A stretch of 64,000 nt of DNA from Asterias rubens (Eukaryota; Echinodermata; Asteroidea; Forcipulatida; Asteriidae), in contig NC_047068.1 in assembly GCF_902459465.1 (NCBI RefSeq), forward strand, positions 19,553,195 to 19,617,194, given 5' to 3'. Every line of letters starts with the position of its first letter. Positions within the stretch are counted from its first letter, which is position 1. The position numbers were made by a program, and so were the translations under genes. The notes below the pieces were generated by a model that saw only the letters and a program-made list of their open reading frames with translations, was not told where the DNA came from and did not search any database. Below are positions 1 through 13,300 of this stretch, in pieces.

Positions 1-295
1 ATCGTTTCTGCAGTGCTAGTGCAAACTTGCTCTCTGTAGGCTAAGCCCCATCCATAAATTGGTCCAATACTATCCGTGTGGATTGGACCCATTTTAACGG
101 GGCTAACTTGCTCTCTGCTACTGCAACCAAACTGTTACTTTATGTAAATAAGATACAACATTTTCCATAGATTCCTAGACTAGAGTCTAGGTCATGAATG
201 GTCATCCCTGGCATTTACATCCTGACTGAAGGACTATATCTATATATCTGCCAAGTACCGAAGTAGAAGGATCATCATTCTTTCTACCTTGTTCA

Positions 296-860
296 ATAAG
301 GGAATCAATGTGTGGTGAACAGGTGAAAAGGTTTTCAACTAGTGGTTTAAACCCACCGAGGCCTATAGTTGTTGATAATTTTACCGAGACAAAGTCGAGG
401 TAAATTATCAAGAACCAGGCCTCGGTGGGTTTAAACCACTAGTTGAAAACCGATTCAACACACTTTGATTCCCATTCATAAATACCTTTTCGGTCAAAAG
501 ACATCAACACTTTTTGGTCAACAAATAAAATAAATGCAAAAATTATAATTCAATTGTTCAATGATTTCTTTCAACACAACACCCCTCCAGCTATGAAATG
601 GTAAGGCCCTCTGGTAAACATCTCCTTAAAAAGATTGCTGTGCGCATCACACGTAGCGCGTGATGTGGCACAACTATTCCAGCCGTTGCTCTCTACCAAT
701 ATGAATGAAGGAAACTGTCTTAAATAAAGCACAGGTGCAAGCTCACGTGTCACGCCCATGTTTCAACACTTTTTACTGGTGTTATATCATCCGTTCAAAC
801 ACCCCCACACGTGATGCCCTCTCGACCAATCAGAATGGATAAACTGTCTTAGGTATTTAT
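296..860. mobile_element. R16 palindromic repeat, copy 1
   Basis: It contains a near-perfect 122-bp inverted repeat at 330-451 whose arms read GGTTTTCAACTAGTGGTTTA and its complement. It is followed by sequence shared with 53130-53482, including CAACACAACACCCCT, GCTATGAAATGGTAA and CATGTTTCAACACTTTTTAC. It is non-coding. Confidence 0.75.
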
Positions 861-987
861 GAATTCACATTTAATACTAAATGATAAAATAGGCCTTTTA
901 TTTTAAAGAATAAATAATAATATTATTATTAACACAACAATTAATTATAATAATATTAGTTATACTGGGTGAAACGAGTGGTAAATG

Positions 988-1131
988 CTATCTCATTCTC
1001 AAATTACCCTTTTCAGACTTCTTCTTAACTGGGCTTGTCACTGTCTCTTCAAGTTTTCTTTTGTCTTCTTTAATTTCTTCATTTGCACGAAAATCTTTCA
1101 CTTCTGCTGCTGCTGTTGTTGCATTCGCCAT
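988..1131 (-). CDS. Small lysine/glutamate-rich ORF divergent from PITPNC1
   Basis: An ATG at 1131 opens 47 codons ending in TAG at 988. The protein begins MANATTAAAE, continues with a charged stretch (DKRKLEE), then a basic patch SPVKKKSEK, and ends NLRMR. The alanine/threonine start, high Lys+Glu content and SPVKKK patch suggest a small, disordered, possibly nuclear protein, but I do not recognise the family. Two readings fit. It may be a compact single-exon gene, because AATAAA lies on the minus strand at 902-897, about 86 bp past the stop. It may instead be a first exon, because AAAAGG|GTAATT near 1008/1007 could be a donor and the gene would continue off the left edge. Its start codon is 204 bp from that of PITPNC1 on the other strand, so the two probably share a promoter. 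A CTCF-like motif lies 39 bp upstream. Confidence 0.45.
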   Translation of the reverse strand: MANATTAAAEVKDFRANEEIKEDKRKLEETVTSPVKKKSEKGNLRMR

Positions 1132-1169
1132 CTTCTTGCATTATTTTAATTTGTGAATATTTTTTAACA

Positions 1170-1183
1170 GCGCCACCTAGTGG
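1170..1183. promoter_or_regulatory. CTCF-like motif in the shared promoter
   Basis: GCGCCACCTAGTGG fits the 14-bp vertebrate CTCF consensus SYGCCMYCTRSTGG at every position. It lies between the divergent ATG at 1131 and the PITPNC1 ATG at 1335. Binding by an echinoderm CTCF is inference; a chance match or an insertion remnant is possible. Confidence 0.4.
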
Positions 1184-1334
1184 TGAAATAGGAAAAGGCA
1201 AGTTTTATTGAAGTTGCCTTTTCCTCACCAAAACAACACAGACGAGGAAGCACACGACACAGCTCCAGAGAGAAGACGGCACTTCTTCAGGTTTAGACTT
1301 TCACTGTTGTTAACAAGTTGGCAAAAGCTGCAGG

Positions 1335-4300
1335 ATGTTGATAAAGGAGTACAGAATATGCATGCCTCTTTCTGTGGAAGAGGTAAGAAAATTTGTCTTG
1401 TATTTGAAAAAAAATTAATAACACTTTAATCCGTGTTAAAGTTTTTATTATTTTTAAGCTGTGATAAGTGTGAAGCAAAACTGAGGATGGTACCGTCTGC
1501 AAGTGCAATGTTTTGCACCATGGCGGTACGGCTTGTTTTGGTTGGTGTTCTGAATCAATGAATGGAGGAAGACTGAATATGAACCCTCGGCAGCACGAGT
1601 ATTCATTGACAATGTTGTTGACAAGCATCCACTTATAAACGTAATCAAATATTATTATTGTCTCGCTATTTGGTGGAATGATACTTCTTTCTACCTCAGC
1701 TCAGTCAGGCTCTAGTTAGTTGTAAGTTGTTTTTCAGCTGTGTGTTATGTGTGTGTGTGTGGGGGGGGGGGGGGCGTGTGTAGTTTTTAGTGGAAATTGT
1801 TGTTGTGCATGTTGTGGGGAGGCGTGTTTTTTTCTACCTCCATGATTATGATAATACATAGGGGTGAGCTAGCTGAGCATAAGCAGTGACTGCTTTGTAG
1901 GACTGCATGACTGATCATGAATAAGTATTTAATTTTGGCTACTCATGATGTCGTATTAGCCCCACTTGTGTGGTCAACCAAGGCTACCTGAATCTAGTTG
2001 TGGTATTGTCGGCAGGAGGGTTACATTATCGCAAATCAGCTGAATCCTGCTCGCCTTGGCCAAACAAGTGGGGCTAAAAATAAAGTAATGTCGGCTGCTG
2101 ATGTCGCTTGACCAGATCCGGATCACCTTTTGAATGTCAAAATACTTTAAATCCCATAACCGTCATTTTATAACGTGCATCTATTCTCAAGTAACAATTG
2201 CACTTGCAGTGTTTTTCAACCAAAATTTGTTGTATAAATTATGATCGTTTTCTCCGACAAACTCAAGAAAAACTGTCATTGACACTAATACAAGCTAGAT
2301 CAAGTACTACTCAAATTGGAACCAATTCTTAATGCATTTAAATAGACACTATTGGTAACTCAAAATAATTGTCAGCATTAAAATTTACTTAAAAATGTAA
2401 CAAGCAATGGAGAGCTGTTGACTTGATAGTATAAAACATTGTGAGAAACGGCTCCCTCTGAAGTAACAAAGTTTTTGAGAAAGAAGTAATTTACTGCTAA
2501 AATATTTGAATTTGATTTTGAGACCTCAATTAGATTTTGAGGTCCCAAAATCAAGTATCTGAAAGCACACAACTTTGTGTGACAAGGTTGTTTTTTCTTC
2601 CATTATTATCTCGCACCTTCGACGACCAATTGAGTTCAAATTTTCACAGGTTTGTTATTTTGTGCATATGTTGAGATACACCAAGTGAGAAGACTGGTCA
2701 GTGACAATTACTAAAGGTGTCTAGTGTCTTTAATTTGGGATCAAACACCACAGGGCTCCCATAGTTTCTAGTAAGTAAAAAGCCATGTCATCATTGCTTA
2801 TTAGTGTGGTTGTACATTCCAAGCAATGTGTACACAATACAGTGAAATGGGTTGTGTGGATACATGTGGATGCAATATTAATCAGTGACATCCCTTAATG
2901 CATAACGGCCGAGTCATCAATAAAGTTTTTTTGTCAATGTTATGCTGTTAGGCCAAATAACAAAAAATACCACTTGATCGTCCGGATTTTTCAAAAAAGA
3001 GGAGGATGAGGGCCTTACTATTTACTATTTACTATTTTTTTTCAAGATGGTCGCTAAGTATTTCAAATCAAACAGGCCACCAATTCTTCAGTTTGAATCA
3101 ACCACAAACTTATTTATACCTATAGTTGCATGAGGACCTGTGTTAACACTAACACTAACAGGGTCGGATAACACTAAACAGATTTGCTGGTAGGCATTCA
3201 CTAATATTGTTTTATGAAACAGATGGTTACAAGTGTTCGAGAGCATCAAGTTAGATTCGGGAAAAGCTCTTTTTTTCCCCTTTTTGTTCAAAAATTTAAA
3301 AATAGTAAATAGTAAAAAAAAGGATGCGGCCCCAAAAAAGGATGCGGGCGGGGATGATCAACTGGTTTTTTTTTTTTTTTGGCCTTAAAATATAAAGGTA
3401 CACACATAGTAGGCCTAGTACAATAAAAGTCACATAAAAGTTTCATCTGAATAGCCTATATTGTCTACTTGCTTAGAAAACAATAAAAACAAAGATGGCA
3501 TTTTCACAAGAACATCGATTCCATCCATTAGCAACGTACATCAATGGGTACCAACCGCATCTCTGGCCACATCATTTCGAACAGCCACCAATCCTCATTA
3601 ATCCTAAACAAAAGTATCCATGCATTGTAAGATTCAAATGTTTTGGGATGACAAATTTTCTCGGCCATTTACTTTGAAGGAAATCTTTTGTCAAAATAAT
3701 TGATTGCTCTTTAGATAGTGATTTATTCATTTATTTATAGGCAAACCCTCTAGGCAGGTGATTGATTGTTTTTGTGTGTTTTTTGTGCATAATTTGTTGT
3801 CCTTTTTTTCAGTCTTCTGTTTATTGTTTTGTATTACAAGTGTTTTAAATCCTGGATGAATAAATTAATAAAAGAAAAACTAAACAGCTGTTTAGTGCTT
3901 CTCACTCTAGTTAAACTTCAATGTTCTCACCAAGTATCATTCATATTCTTCCATGGTTCATGGTAACTCAATTTTGGAGTACTGTATTTTTACCAATTAA
4001 TCACCCTACATGTGTCTATGCCCTTAAAGCCATTGGACACTTTCAGTAAAAAGTACTATCCAAGGCCCACACTTTGTGTATCACAACTTCTATATAAAAT
4101 AACAAACCTGTGAAAATTTAGGCTCAATCGGTCATCGGAGAATTGATATTGTTTTAATGTTTTCTTAAAAAGTAAAGCATTTCATGGAATAATATTTCAA
4201 GAGAAGTCTTTCACCATTACCTTCTGTAAACCCTGTAAGTTATTTGTAAATCTGTAAACTTTTATTTTGTTTTGTGTACCGAAAGTGTCCAATGGCTTTA

Positions 4301-7300
4301 AAGGGTAAATTTGTATATATACAAATTCCTTCCTCAATGCTTTATTTAGCATAGCGTGGTAACAGGCAGCGTGCAAGTTGTGAAGTCAAGTGTGAACAAT
4401 TAAATGTCAATGCAAATTGTAAAAGTCATTAAAACGATGGTTGTTTGCATGATTGAGTGCAGAATCCTCGAGAGCATAATCGACTCCACACTTGGGTAAA
4501 CTGTAAGTCAGTAAATGGCTCTTCACACACATTTCCTCTTGGAGACTTATATTAAAGGAAGTAATTTGGGGTTAGGGTTAGTATGTGATCTTGTCTGTTT
4601 TGAATGAAAGGCACTGGACACCGTTAGTAATTGAAAAATATAATAGGTCCTATAGGAAATTCTAAAGGAGGCCAACTAGCAATTCTAAAGGAGGCCAACT
4701 AGAAATTCTAAAGGAGGCCAACTAGAAATTTTAAAGGAGGCCAACTAGAAATTCTCAGTGGTTTCCATTAGATAGATAGATTTATTTATTGTCCACGTTA
4801 AAAAAACAGAAACTTGACATCCACTGGCCAAATACAAGACACACAAGCAATATTAGAATTATATAAATTACAAAATAAGTTAAGAAATACACTGCAAAAA
4901 AATGCACCAGCCAAAACAACGCCAACCGGTCACATAGGACTTCAAGACATTTTTTTAAATTTTGGATGGGTGGGTCAAAAGAAATAACTGATTGGACGAG
5001 ATTTCCCACTAATTCCTGCCCCTGATATATATAGTACTTTTTTTAATCAACATTTTATGAGAGAGCAGAACCTCAAAATACAAAACTAAAAACTGTTGTA
5101 CAAAGTTTGATGTGCTTGCCAGTTTCATCTCTGAATATACAACAAGTGGTAAGAAACAAAAATCGTGAATATCACAGATTTACATTAAACCTACACGGTG
5201 TATGATGATGATAGTAGAAAGCATCCCTTGAAATATTTCTGTCTGAAATGTCATATTTGATGAGAAATAAATAACCTAATTTCGCGTTTAGAGTTTATCG
5301 CTCAGTGAGCATTTTATTCATTTTCGTTTTGGCATCGATGTAATGCACTATTTGTAATCGGGTTTTCACTATTCTCTCATGACCCAGATGGCCGTTTGAT
5401 CTCAATTCTCAAACTTCTACAGGTTTGTCAGTTTATGAATATGGTGGATTACATAAAGTGCTTACACTTCCAGCAACTGTTTTGTAAGCAAAACCAATTC
5501 TGTAATGTTCCTTTAAGCCAGGAACAGCTATTGAAAACTACTGGTTGGAGACCTTTGACCTAAAAGAACTGCATCATTTGAGGAATTACTTTGTTCTTTA
5601 GTGCATAGATTATAATTTTTTAACATTGACTATAACAAATGGCCCCTAAGCCTAGGAGCACATTGATCAAGCCATGGATGAAGATTCAGTACTCTTGCAC
5701 GCGAGAAGTTAGAGGAACATGTTGCCTTGGAACGGACGAGTTGGTCTATAAAAACCATTTGTAACCGTTTGTTATAAAATGCATTGGAAAGATCTTTAAA
5801 AAGTAGAATACAATGATCCACATAAATTTGCCTCGAAATTGTGTGGTTTTCCTTTTGCTTTGCGAGTCAAAAATTTGACTGTGTTAGTCGACGAGGTAAA
5901 AGGAAAACCACACAATTTCGAGGCATGTTATTGTGTATCATTGTATTCTACTTTTAAAACAATCTTTCCAACCAATATGCATTTGATAACAAACGGTTAC
6001 AAACGCTTTTCAAAGACCATCTCGACCGATCCAAGGCAATGTGTTCCTTTAAGCTGATCTGATGCACTGTAGATTATCAACTAAAGCAACAACACCTTTT
6101 TTTGGGTTATGTTTTTGTCGTGAAGAATCATTTGCTTGACTGTCTGAGGCTGCCCTGGATCATATTGCATTGCCAACCAACAATGTGCTGGTACAATAGT
6201 GCAATTAAATATTGAAGATACCATGCAATATTTATCTATAGTCAGCACTTTAAATAGTCATGGCAGTGTGATGCAATGTGAAAATTTACTTATATTATTT
6301 ATTAAAGGAACGCTACAGAATTGGTAAGAAACAAAAATCGTGAAGATTACATAAAACTTACACGGTCTAATGATGATGATAGCTGAAAACATCCCTTGAC
6401 ACATTTCTGTCTGTATAATGTCATATTTGATGAGAAATAAATAATCTAATTTTGCGTTTGGAGTTTATCGCTTAGTGAGCGCTTCACTCATTTTTATTTT
6501 GCCATCAATGCAATGCAGAATTTGTAATCGGGTTTTCACTATTCTCTCTTGACCCAGATGGCTGATCGATCTCAAACTTCTACAGGTTTGTCTGTTTATG
6601 TATATGGTGGATTGCATAAAGTGCTTACACTGCTAGCAACTGTTTTGTTAGCAAAAACCAATTCTGTAATGTTCCTTTAAGTAATATTACTTATTACTTA
6701 GTATTAGAGGGCCAATAGAAATAAACTTTATTCATACCTCACTGGAGAAATTGACATGGCATTGACAAATAGAACTCGAATCAAGCTCCATGCATACCAA
6801 ACGATCAGTAGCGAAAGCATACAGTTTTTAAACATTGCATAAAATACGCACACAATTAGTAAAATCCATACATAAAACAGCAAGAAGACAATTTATGAGT
6901 TTATTTGTTACGACAATTGTTTGTGATACAATGCGATGTACACAAATGTTAAACTTATGTCATGGATGGTGCGGTCATCTTGATTTTCTCTTATTCAAAT
7001 CACTGTAGCCAAACCGAGGTTGGAAGGGGAAGCCATTTCCTTTTTGGTACAAAGAATATGAATTTTCACTACTGATCATTTTTTGTAATCAATCATGTTA
7101 TTTGCACACAAGGGAAGGGACTGTGTTTGGCCCATGCAGTGCCAATGTAAGGGATATTGTCCAGGGTATTGGAAAGGCTCAAATTGCAAAAGCAAACACC
7201 ATTGAAATCACCTCAAAGGAGCTTAAAACAATCATTGCTGGAAATGAAAGTGGTGGCTGGCTTGGCCATGTTTGTTTTGAAAACATCTCATGAAATAGAG

Positions 7301-10300
7301 TGGATTTACGCCTACCCATGCATGCATCCTGTGAGCTCAGCATTGGTTTTGTTGGACGTGTACATGAACTGCTTTTTCTAAAGATTCAGCATCTTCTTGG
7401 AAAGGGAACAAAGAAAAACAACCCACATAAATGTATTTGATAGATGTGTGATGAACAGTGTTAATGCATTGTTCGAATGTCAGTAACTGTAGCAGGCTAT
7501 GTGTATTATAATTAAAACATGTTGAGTAAGACCAATAATAACTCATTCCATGGCAGTGAAGTGAATCAACAGAAGTCCCCTCGATCCATTACGCTAAAAC
7601 TAAAAGGCCAATAAAGCAGGACGGTTGTTTTCGGATGTCGTAAGAAGTCCCCATAAATTCTGAAATTCACTCCGCGTTAGTAAAATATTGCTCAGCAAAA
7701 CAAGTTCTTACAAAAATCTGCATTAGTAAAGTAATACAATCATGGTGTTGCCCCAAAGGGGTTGTGCATGTACATTATGATTGCAAGTCAACGCTACTTC
7801 AATGGGAGACTGTTAGACGGTCCTTTTTCATAGTAGTGCGTGTGCTCAGACCTACTCGCCCAAACTGAGCATGTGCGCGCGCAAAAAGGGACCGTTATGT
7901 CTGCTGCCGCTAGCGTCTCAAAAGTCTCCTATTGATCAATACTGTTTGTTGTGGCCAGCCTGTGGAATTATTCACATCTACAGTATTGTCACTATGGATC
8001 ATCAACTTTTGTTTAAATATTTTGTGTGTGTAATATCATTGATTCGTTGTGCATTAATTTTTGCCAACATGCCTGATGGGGGAAGTCCCATGTGTTAAAA
8101 TAACCCTATCGTGTCTGAAGTTACAACACGTGTCTGAAGTGCTTCCTTCATGTCCTAATACACAGAAATGTCTTTTTAAAAAGTAACAAGACAATGGTGA
8201 TCACATTTGGGTCCTTGAACTTCGCTCTTAAAGGGGCACAACAACTTCTCCGGGAAAAGGAGCACTTTTTATTGTGGGGAAAATGTTTTTATTTGATCCT
8301 TGAAGAGGGCGCACAGGGCACCGCGGCAATTGCTGGAAAAAACAAGCCTGCTTCCTGTTTAAAGATGCTACCTCTTTTTTTTCCCCCTATTTTTCCTTCT
8401 TTTTTTCCTACTTTTTTTTAAAACCAAAAAACGAAGCCTGACTATAACGATTTCAGACGAAAACAATTAATTTTGAAAAATAGCCAAATCGGTTGTAAAC
8501 GTATTGGGTGGCCATTTAATTAAAAAAAGGCCTTCCAAAAACGCAGTATGCTATAAACATGTGTTTTTTTGCCTTACTTCCAAGCCTCCATTAATATTTT
8601 AATTCTTTTGCTTTCAATTAATTTCCAGACCATACAATGTAGAATAAATAATAAAACCATACGTGTGTACTGTGGTCATGGACCTGTACATAATTCCTAC
8701 ATATTATTATTAATACTTCCTGGATTTCTCTATTATGAATCTTAAAGGTTCTGAACACTATTGGTTATTACTCAAAATAATTGTTAGCATAAAAACCTAT
8801 ACTTGGTAACAAGCAATGGAGAGTTGTTGATACATGTACTATAAAACATTGTGAGAAACCGCTCCCTCTAAAGTGACCTAGTTTTTGAGAAAGAAGTAAT
8901 TTCTCACTGAAATATTTGAATTGATTTTGACACCTCAGTTGAGGTTTCGAAATCAAGCACACAACTTGCGTGACAAGGGTGTTTCTTTCATTATTCTCGC
9001 ACATTCGACGACCAATAACTGGGCTAAAAATTTCACGGGTTTGTTATTTTATGCATTTAGTTGAGATACACCAAGTAAGAAGACTGGGCCCAATTTCATG
9101 GCTCTGCTTACCGTAAGCACAGAATCGACACTTACGGAAGCAGGGAATTCTGTGCTTACGGCTAGCGTATTTCACGGGTTAGCGGCGAATTTTGGCTTCT
9201 GCGCGTGCATACTTCATGTTACTAGGCATTCTACGCTTACAAGGCTAGCGCAGAAATTTAGCTTGCACGTAAGCGGGGAATCGCGTTCGTAAGCGCAGAA
9301 TTCGGCGGTAAGCAGAGCCATGAAATTGGGCCCAGGTCTTTGACAATTACCAAAGGTGTCCAAAGATCACATGCCATGAACTTCACTCCATAAGGGGCAC
9401 AGCATTTTCCATTTGGTAAGGGGCAAACTGCTATTAGAAAAATGTTGATTTGTTTTGGAACTTTGCAAAGAACAAAGCAGCAAAAGCACAGGGCACCGCA
9501 GCAATTATTGTGGGTGCTGTGGATTATTTCGAGGCCTGAGATCAACTTTAAGAACAAAATCACTCAAACCAATTTGAATAATGTATGTTTTGCCAATGTG
9601 CGTCACCCATTATTGGTCATCTAAATAAAAAAAATAAAAAAATTGTTTTCCCCTCTGAAAGATTTGCTTGTCAGATATAAAAGGCTCATGGATCTATGCA
9701 GGACTGTTGGCCTTTTACTGAGAAGTAATGAAGTAATAATGAAGATGTGATGAGAGAGATGCGATAGCCTTGAGGGGGGACTGTAAACTGAGAGGGACTG
9801 TTTGGAAAAACAAAGCAATAGTGTGATGTGATCAATCTGAGTGAGTCATTTGTCGGAAATATCAGTGTGGGGAAAAAATTGAGGGGGCACCAGTCGCAAC
9901 AATGTAAACTTGATGGAATGTTGCATAGTAACCTGTTTTTGCTAACCAAGATTTTCCTGTGCTTAGCAGGTTTTTGTGCTTGAACTTCATTCATTGTTCT
10001 AAAATAGTGAACAGTTGTGAGCAACTGGCTTATATTAACTGGCTTATTATTGTGTTCTAGATGCAAAATTAATGAACAATTTCCCTAGTCATTAGTCAAT
10101 TTCCCTTGTTGTTTATTGCATTATATTTTAAGTAAATAGTCACATCCCCTTTAAGGCAGGGTCGTAGATTTGTAACTCCCAAAATAATGACAGTAAAAAC
10201 GTACTTAGTTGTTATGATCATTGATCCTTTGGAGTGTAAACCAAACCGTGACCTTACCTTTAATAATATCTGTTTTCAAGGATCATATACGCCTGCTGGA

Positions 10301-13300
10301 TGAAGTGATCAAAAGATCTATTTTTTTATTGTAGTGTACAAAAAAAACTACACGTTGTTTCCCCCAGGCCATCACAATCGTCTATAAACCAATCTGGTGG
10401 CAATGCCGATTCATCATCTTTACATGTTTAAAACAGATCTCTGCATCCGCGATCATACTCAGAGACTTGGGATACGCCGGATCGCGGAGGAAAGAGTTCC
10501 ATTTGCCTTCAGGCGCAACTTAATAAAAAGACTTTGAATAATCGCGGCCAACATTTGCAGAAACTCAATCTCGATATACTGGGCACTGTTCGCACTGTGT
10601 TATGCTGATTAACGTAAAGTGTACTCAAGGGACGTCTGTTGACAATCTGAGTGAATTGATCACAGAGTTATAGGCCTCGTTAAGATCTAGAGCAAGCACT
10701 CTCTCTTTACCTCACCTAACTCTGCTGACTCATCCATAGTTGCAAATCCCTATGGGTCAATTGCATACAAATGGAAAATGTTTGCTGTGTGTTTATATGC
10801 AAAGCCAGGTTCATACTTCTTTTGAATGTGAATGTGAGACAAATTTTGACGCCACATATTCGCAACAAACAGGTTGCAACAAGTAGGATTTGAAACTTTG
10901 AATGGTGGAAATACGACATAGAAAGGTTTGCGGTAACACCATACAATTATAATCTCTAAATGAGTTGGGGTGGTTCTGAAAACGAGACGTTTTGATCAGT
11001 ACGCTCTGATCTGGAAATTCTGGAAATTCGCAACAGTTGACTTGTGCTCAACTCCTGTGAAACATTCGCTGTGAAAAACAAGGCTATGACGTAACAAAAT
11101 TATCGCATTTTAGCATTTGCAAGAAGTATGAACCAGGCTTAAACTGGTGAGCTACCAGTGTTTGTCTATTGGTCATCAATGCGCAATGTTCTCAATTGGC
11201 AAAAATACTTTATGGTAAGCTGTATCACATGTTTTATGTGTACGCTCTCTAGTTTTTGCAAACGTTTTAAATTGTAAAATTAAAAAACAAAGCTGTTTTG
11301 CTGATCATTCTACAATAGTGGGCATACAACTGTTCATTATATGTTTAGCAGATTTCCTGATTTGTTTTTCTACATTTCCTCTTTTGTAAACACACTTTCA
11401 TGTACTGTAGTAGGCCTAAAGTTTTTACCTTGTGTTGTAAAAACTACTGTACTGGAAATGCAAATATAGGGCCATGGTCGCTGTTGTGCAGGTCTGACTT
11501 TCACATCAGAAGTAACTATTATAAATGGTAAACATATGCGAGTACAACCATGACATGTATAAACAGGTTTGTCATTAAAAGACACTGGACACTATTGGTA
11601 ATTGTCAAAGACCAGTCATCTAACTTGGTGTATCTCAACATTTATGCATAAAATAACAAACCTGTGAAAATTTGAGCTCAATTGGTCGTTGAAGTTGCAA
11701 GATAATATTTTGGTTACCAATTTTTATATAAAAAGTGTATTAAAGACACTGGACACTATTGGTTATTGTCAAAGACCAGTTTTCTCACTTGGTGTATCTC
11801 AACATATGCATAAAATAAACCTTTGAAAATTTGAGCTCAATTGGTCATCGTAGTTATAATAATGAAAGAAAAAACAACCTTGTCACACAAAGTTGTGTGC
11901 TTTCAGATGCAAGTTGATTTCGAGACCTCATCTAATTCCGAGGTCTCAAAATCAAATTTGTGGAAAATTACTTTGTTCTTGAAAACTACGTTATTTCCGA
12001 GGGAGCTGTTTCTTACAATGTTTTATACTATTAACCTCTCCCCATCACTCGTTACCAAGTAAGGTTTTATGCTAATAATTATTTTGAGTAATTACCAATA
12101 TTGTCCACTTCCTTTAATGCACATATATGCTGGGATACAACCAAGTGAGAATACCCCTGAGTCTTTAATAGTTTCCAAAAGTGCACTGTCCAAAGAGATC
12201 ACTGCCTCCAGGAATCTGCAATGGCTCGATCCTTGAATTAAGCATGGTTGAATTACATACACACATTCCCACTAGCAGTCAAACCATGGACGAAGATGTC
12301 ATGGTCAAACTGATCGTTGATTAATAACTTCAATCTAATGATTGTGGAGTCTCTCGACTTTCAATCCCATAATCTAATCATTGGTTACATGGAAATTGAG
12401 AGGGGACGAAATTGAGTGGGTGAAAAGTGCACTCTGACTTTTGAGTGCAAGATTTAAAGGCACTGCATGGACACTATTGGTAATTACTCAAAATAATTAT
12501 ATTTACTGTAGATACTACTGTAGCATAAAACATTGTGAGAAACAGCTCCCTCTGAAGTAACATAGTTTTTGAGAAAGAGGTAATTTCTCACTAAAATAAT
12601 AAAAGACTTCTAGCTAGAAGTCTTTTATTCTTACTGAAAGCACACAAATAATAAAAGACAGGCATGAAGCCTTTTCAGGCATCTGAAAGCATGTATACAT
12701 TGTGCAATGGGCGTTTTTTCTTTCATTATTTTCTTGCAACTTTGATGACCAATTGACAATGTTATGACAATGTTATTGTATGCATTGGGATGTAGTGTAC
12801 ACGAAGTGAGAATACTGGTCTTTTACAATTATTACCAAAGGTGTCCGGCAGCCGATTTCACCAAACGCTCTCGAGTTAGGACGAGTCCTAACTCCAGATG
12901 GGTTCAATGCGTCCTAACGTCTTTGGATACAGAAATTTACTCGTCCTAAGTCTTAGGATTAATCCTAAGTTAGAAAAAGTTTTGTGAAATCAACGGCAGA
13001 GCCTTAGGGATCTCTGCTCAGTCATATAACCATTTTATAATTCTACTCTTCCCTCCTGCTAAATCTTTTTGTATAAATATCTTTGCATTCTAATTTTTTC
13101 TTCTCAGTACAAGACTGGTCAGCTGTATATGATTGCCAAGCACAGCAATGAACAGTCACATAAAGGAGAAGGTGTTGAAGTAATAAAGAATGAAGACTGT
13201 CATGATCCAGTGCATGGCAAGGGGAGGCTAACAGAGAAACGGATCTACCTGTCTAGGTTTGTATATATCGGTTGGGACTTAAAACCATTTAGGGTGGCAT

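Noticed and set aside
5839-6057. ORF containing VLVDEVKG, considered as PITPNC1 exon 1 because of VDE followed by GTAAAA
   Set aside because: It lies in the R4 palindrome. The true first exon, MLIKEYRICMPLSVEE, is at 1335-1382.
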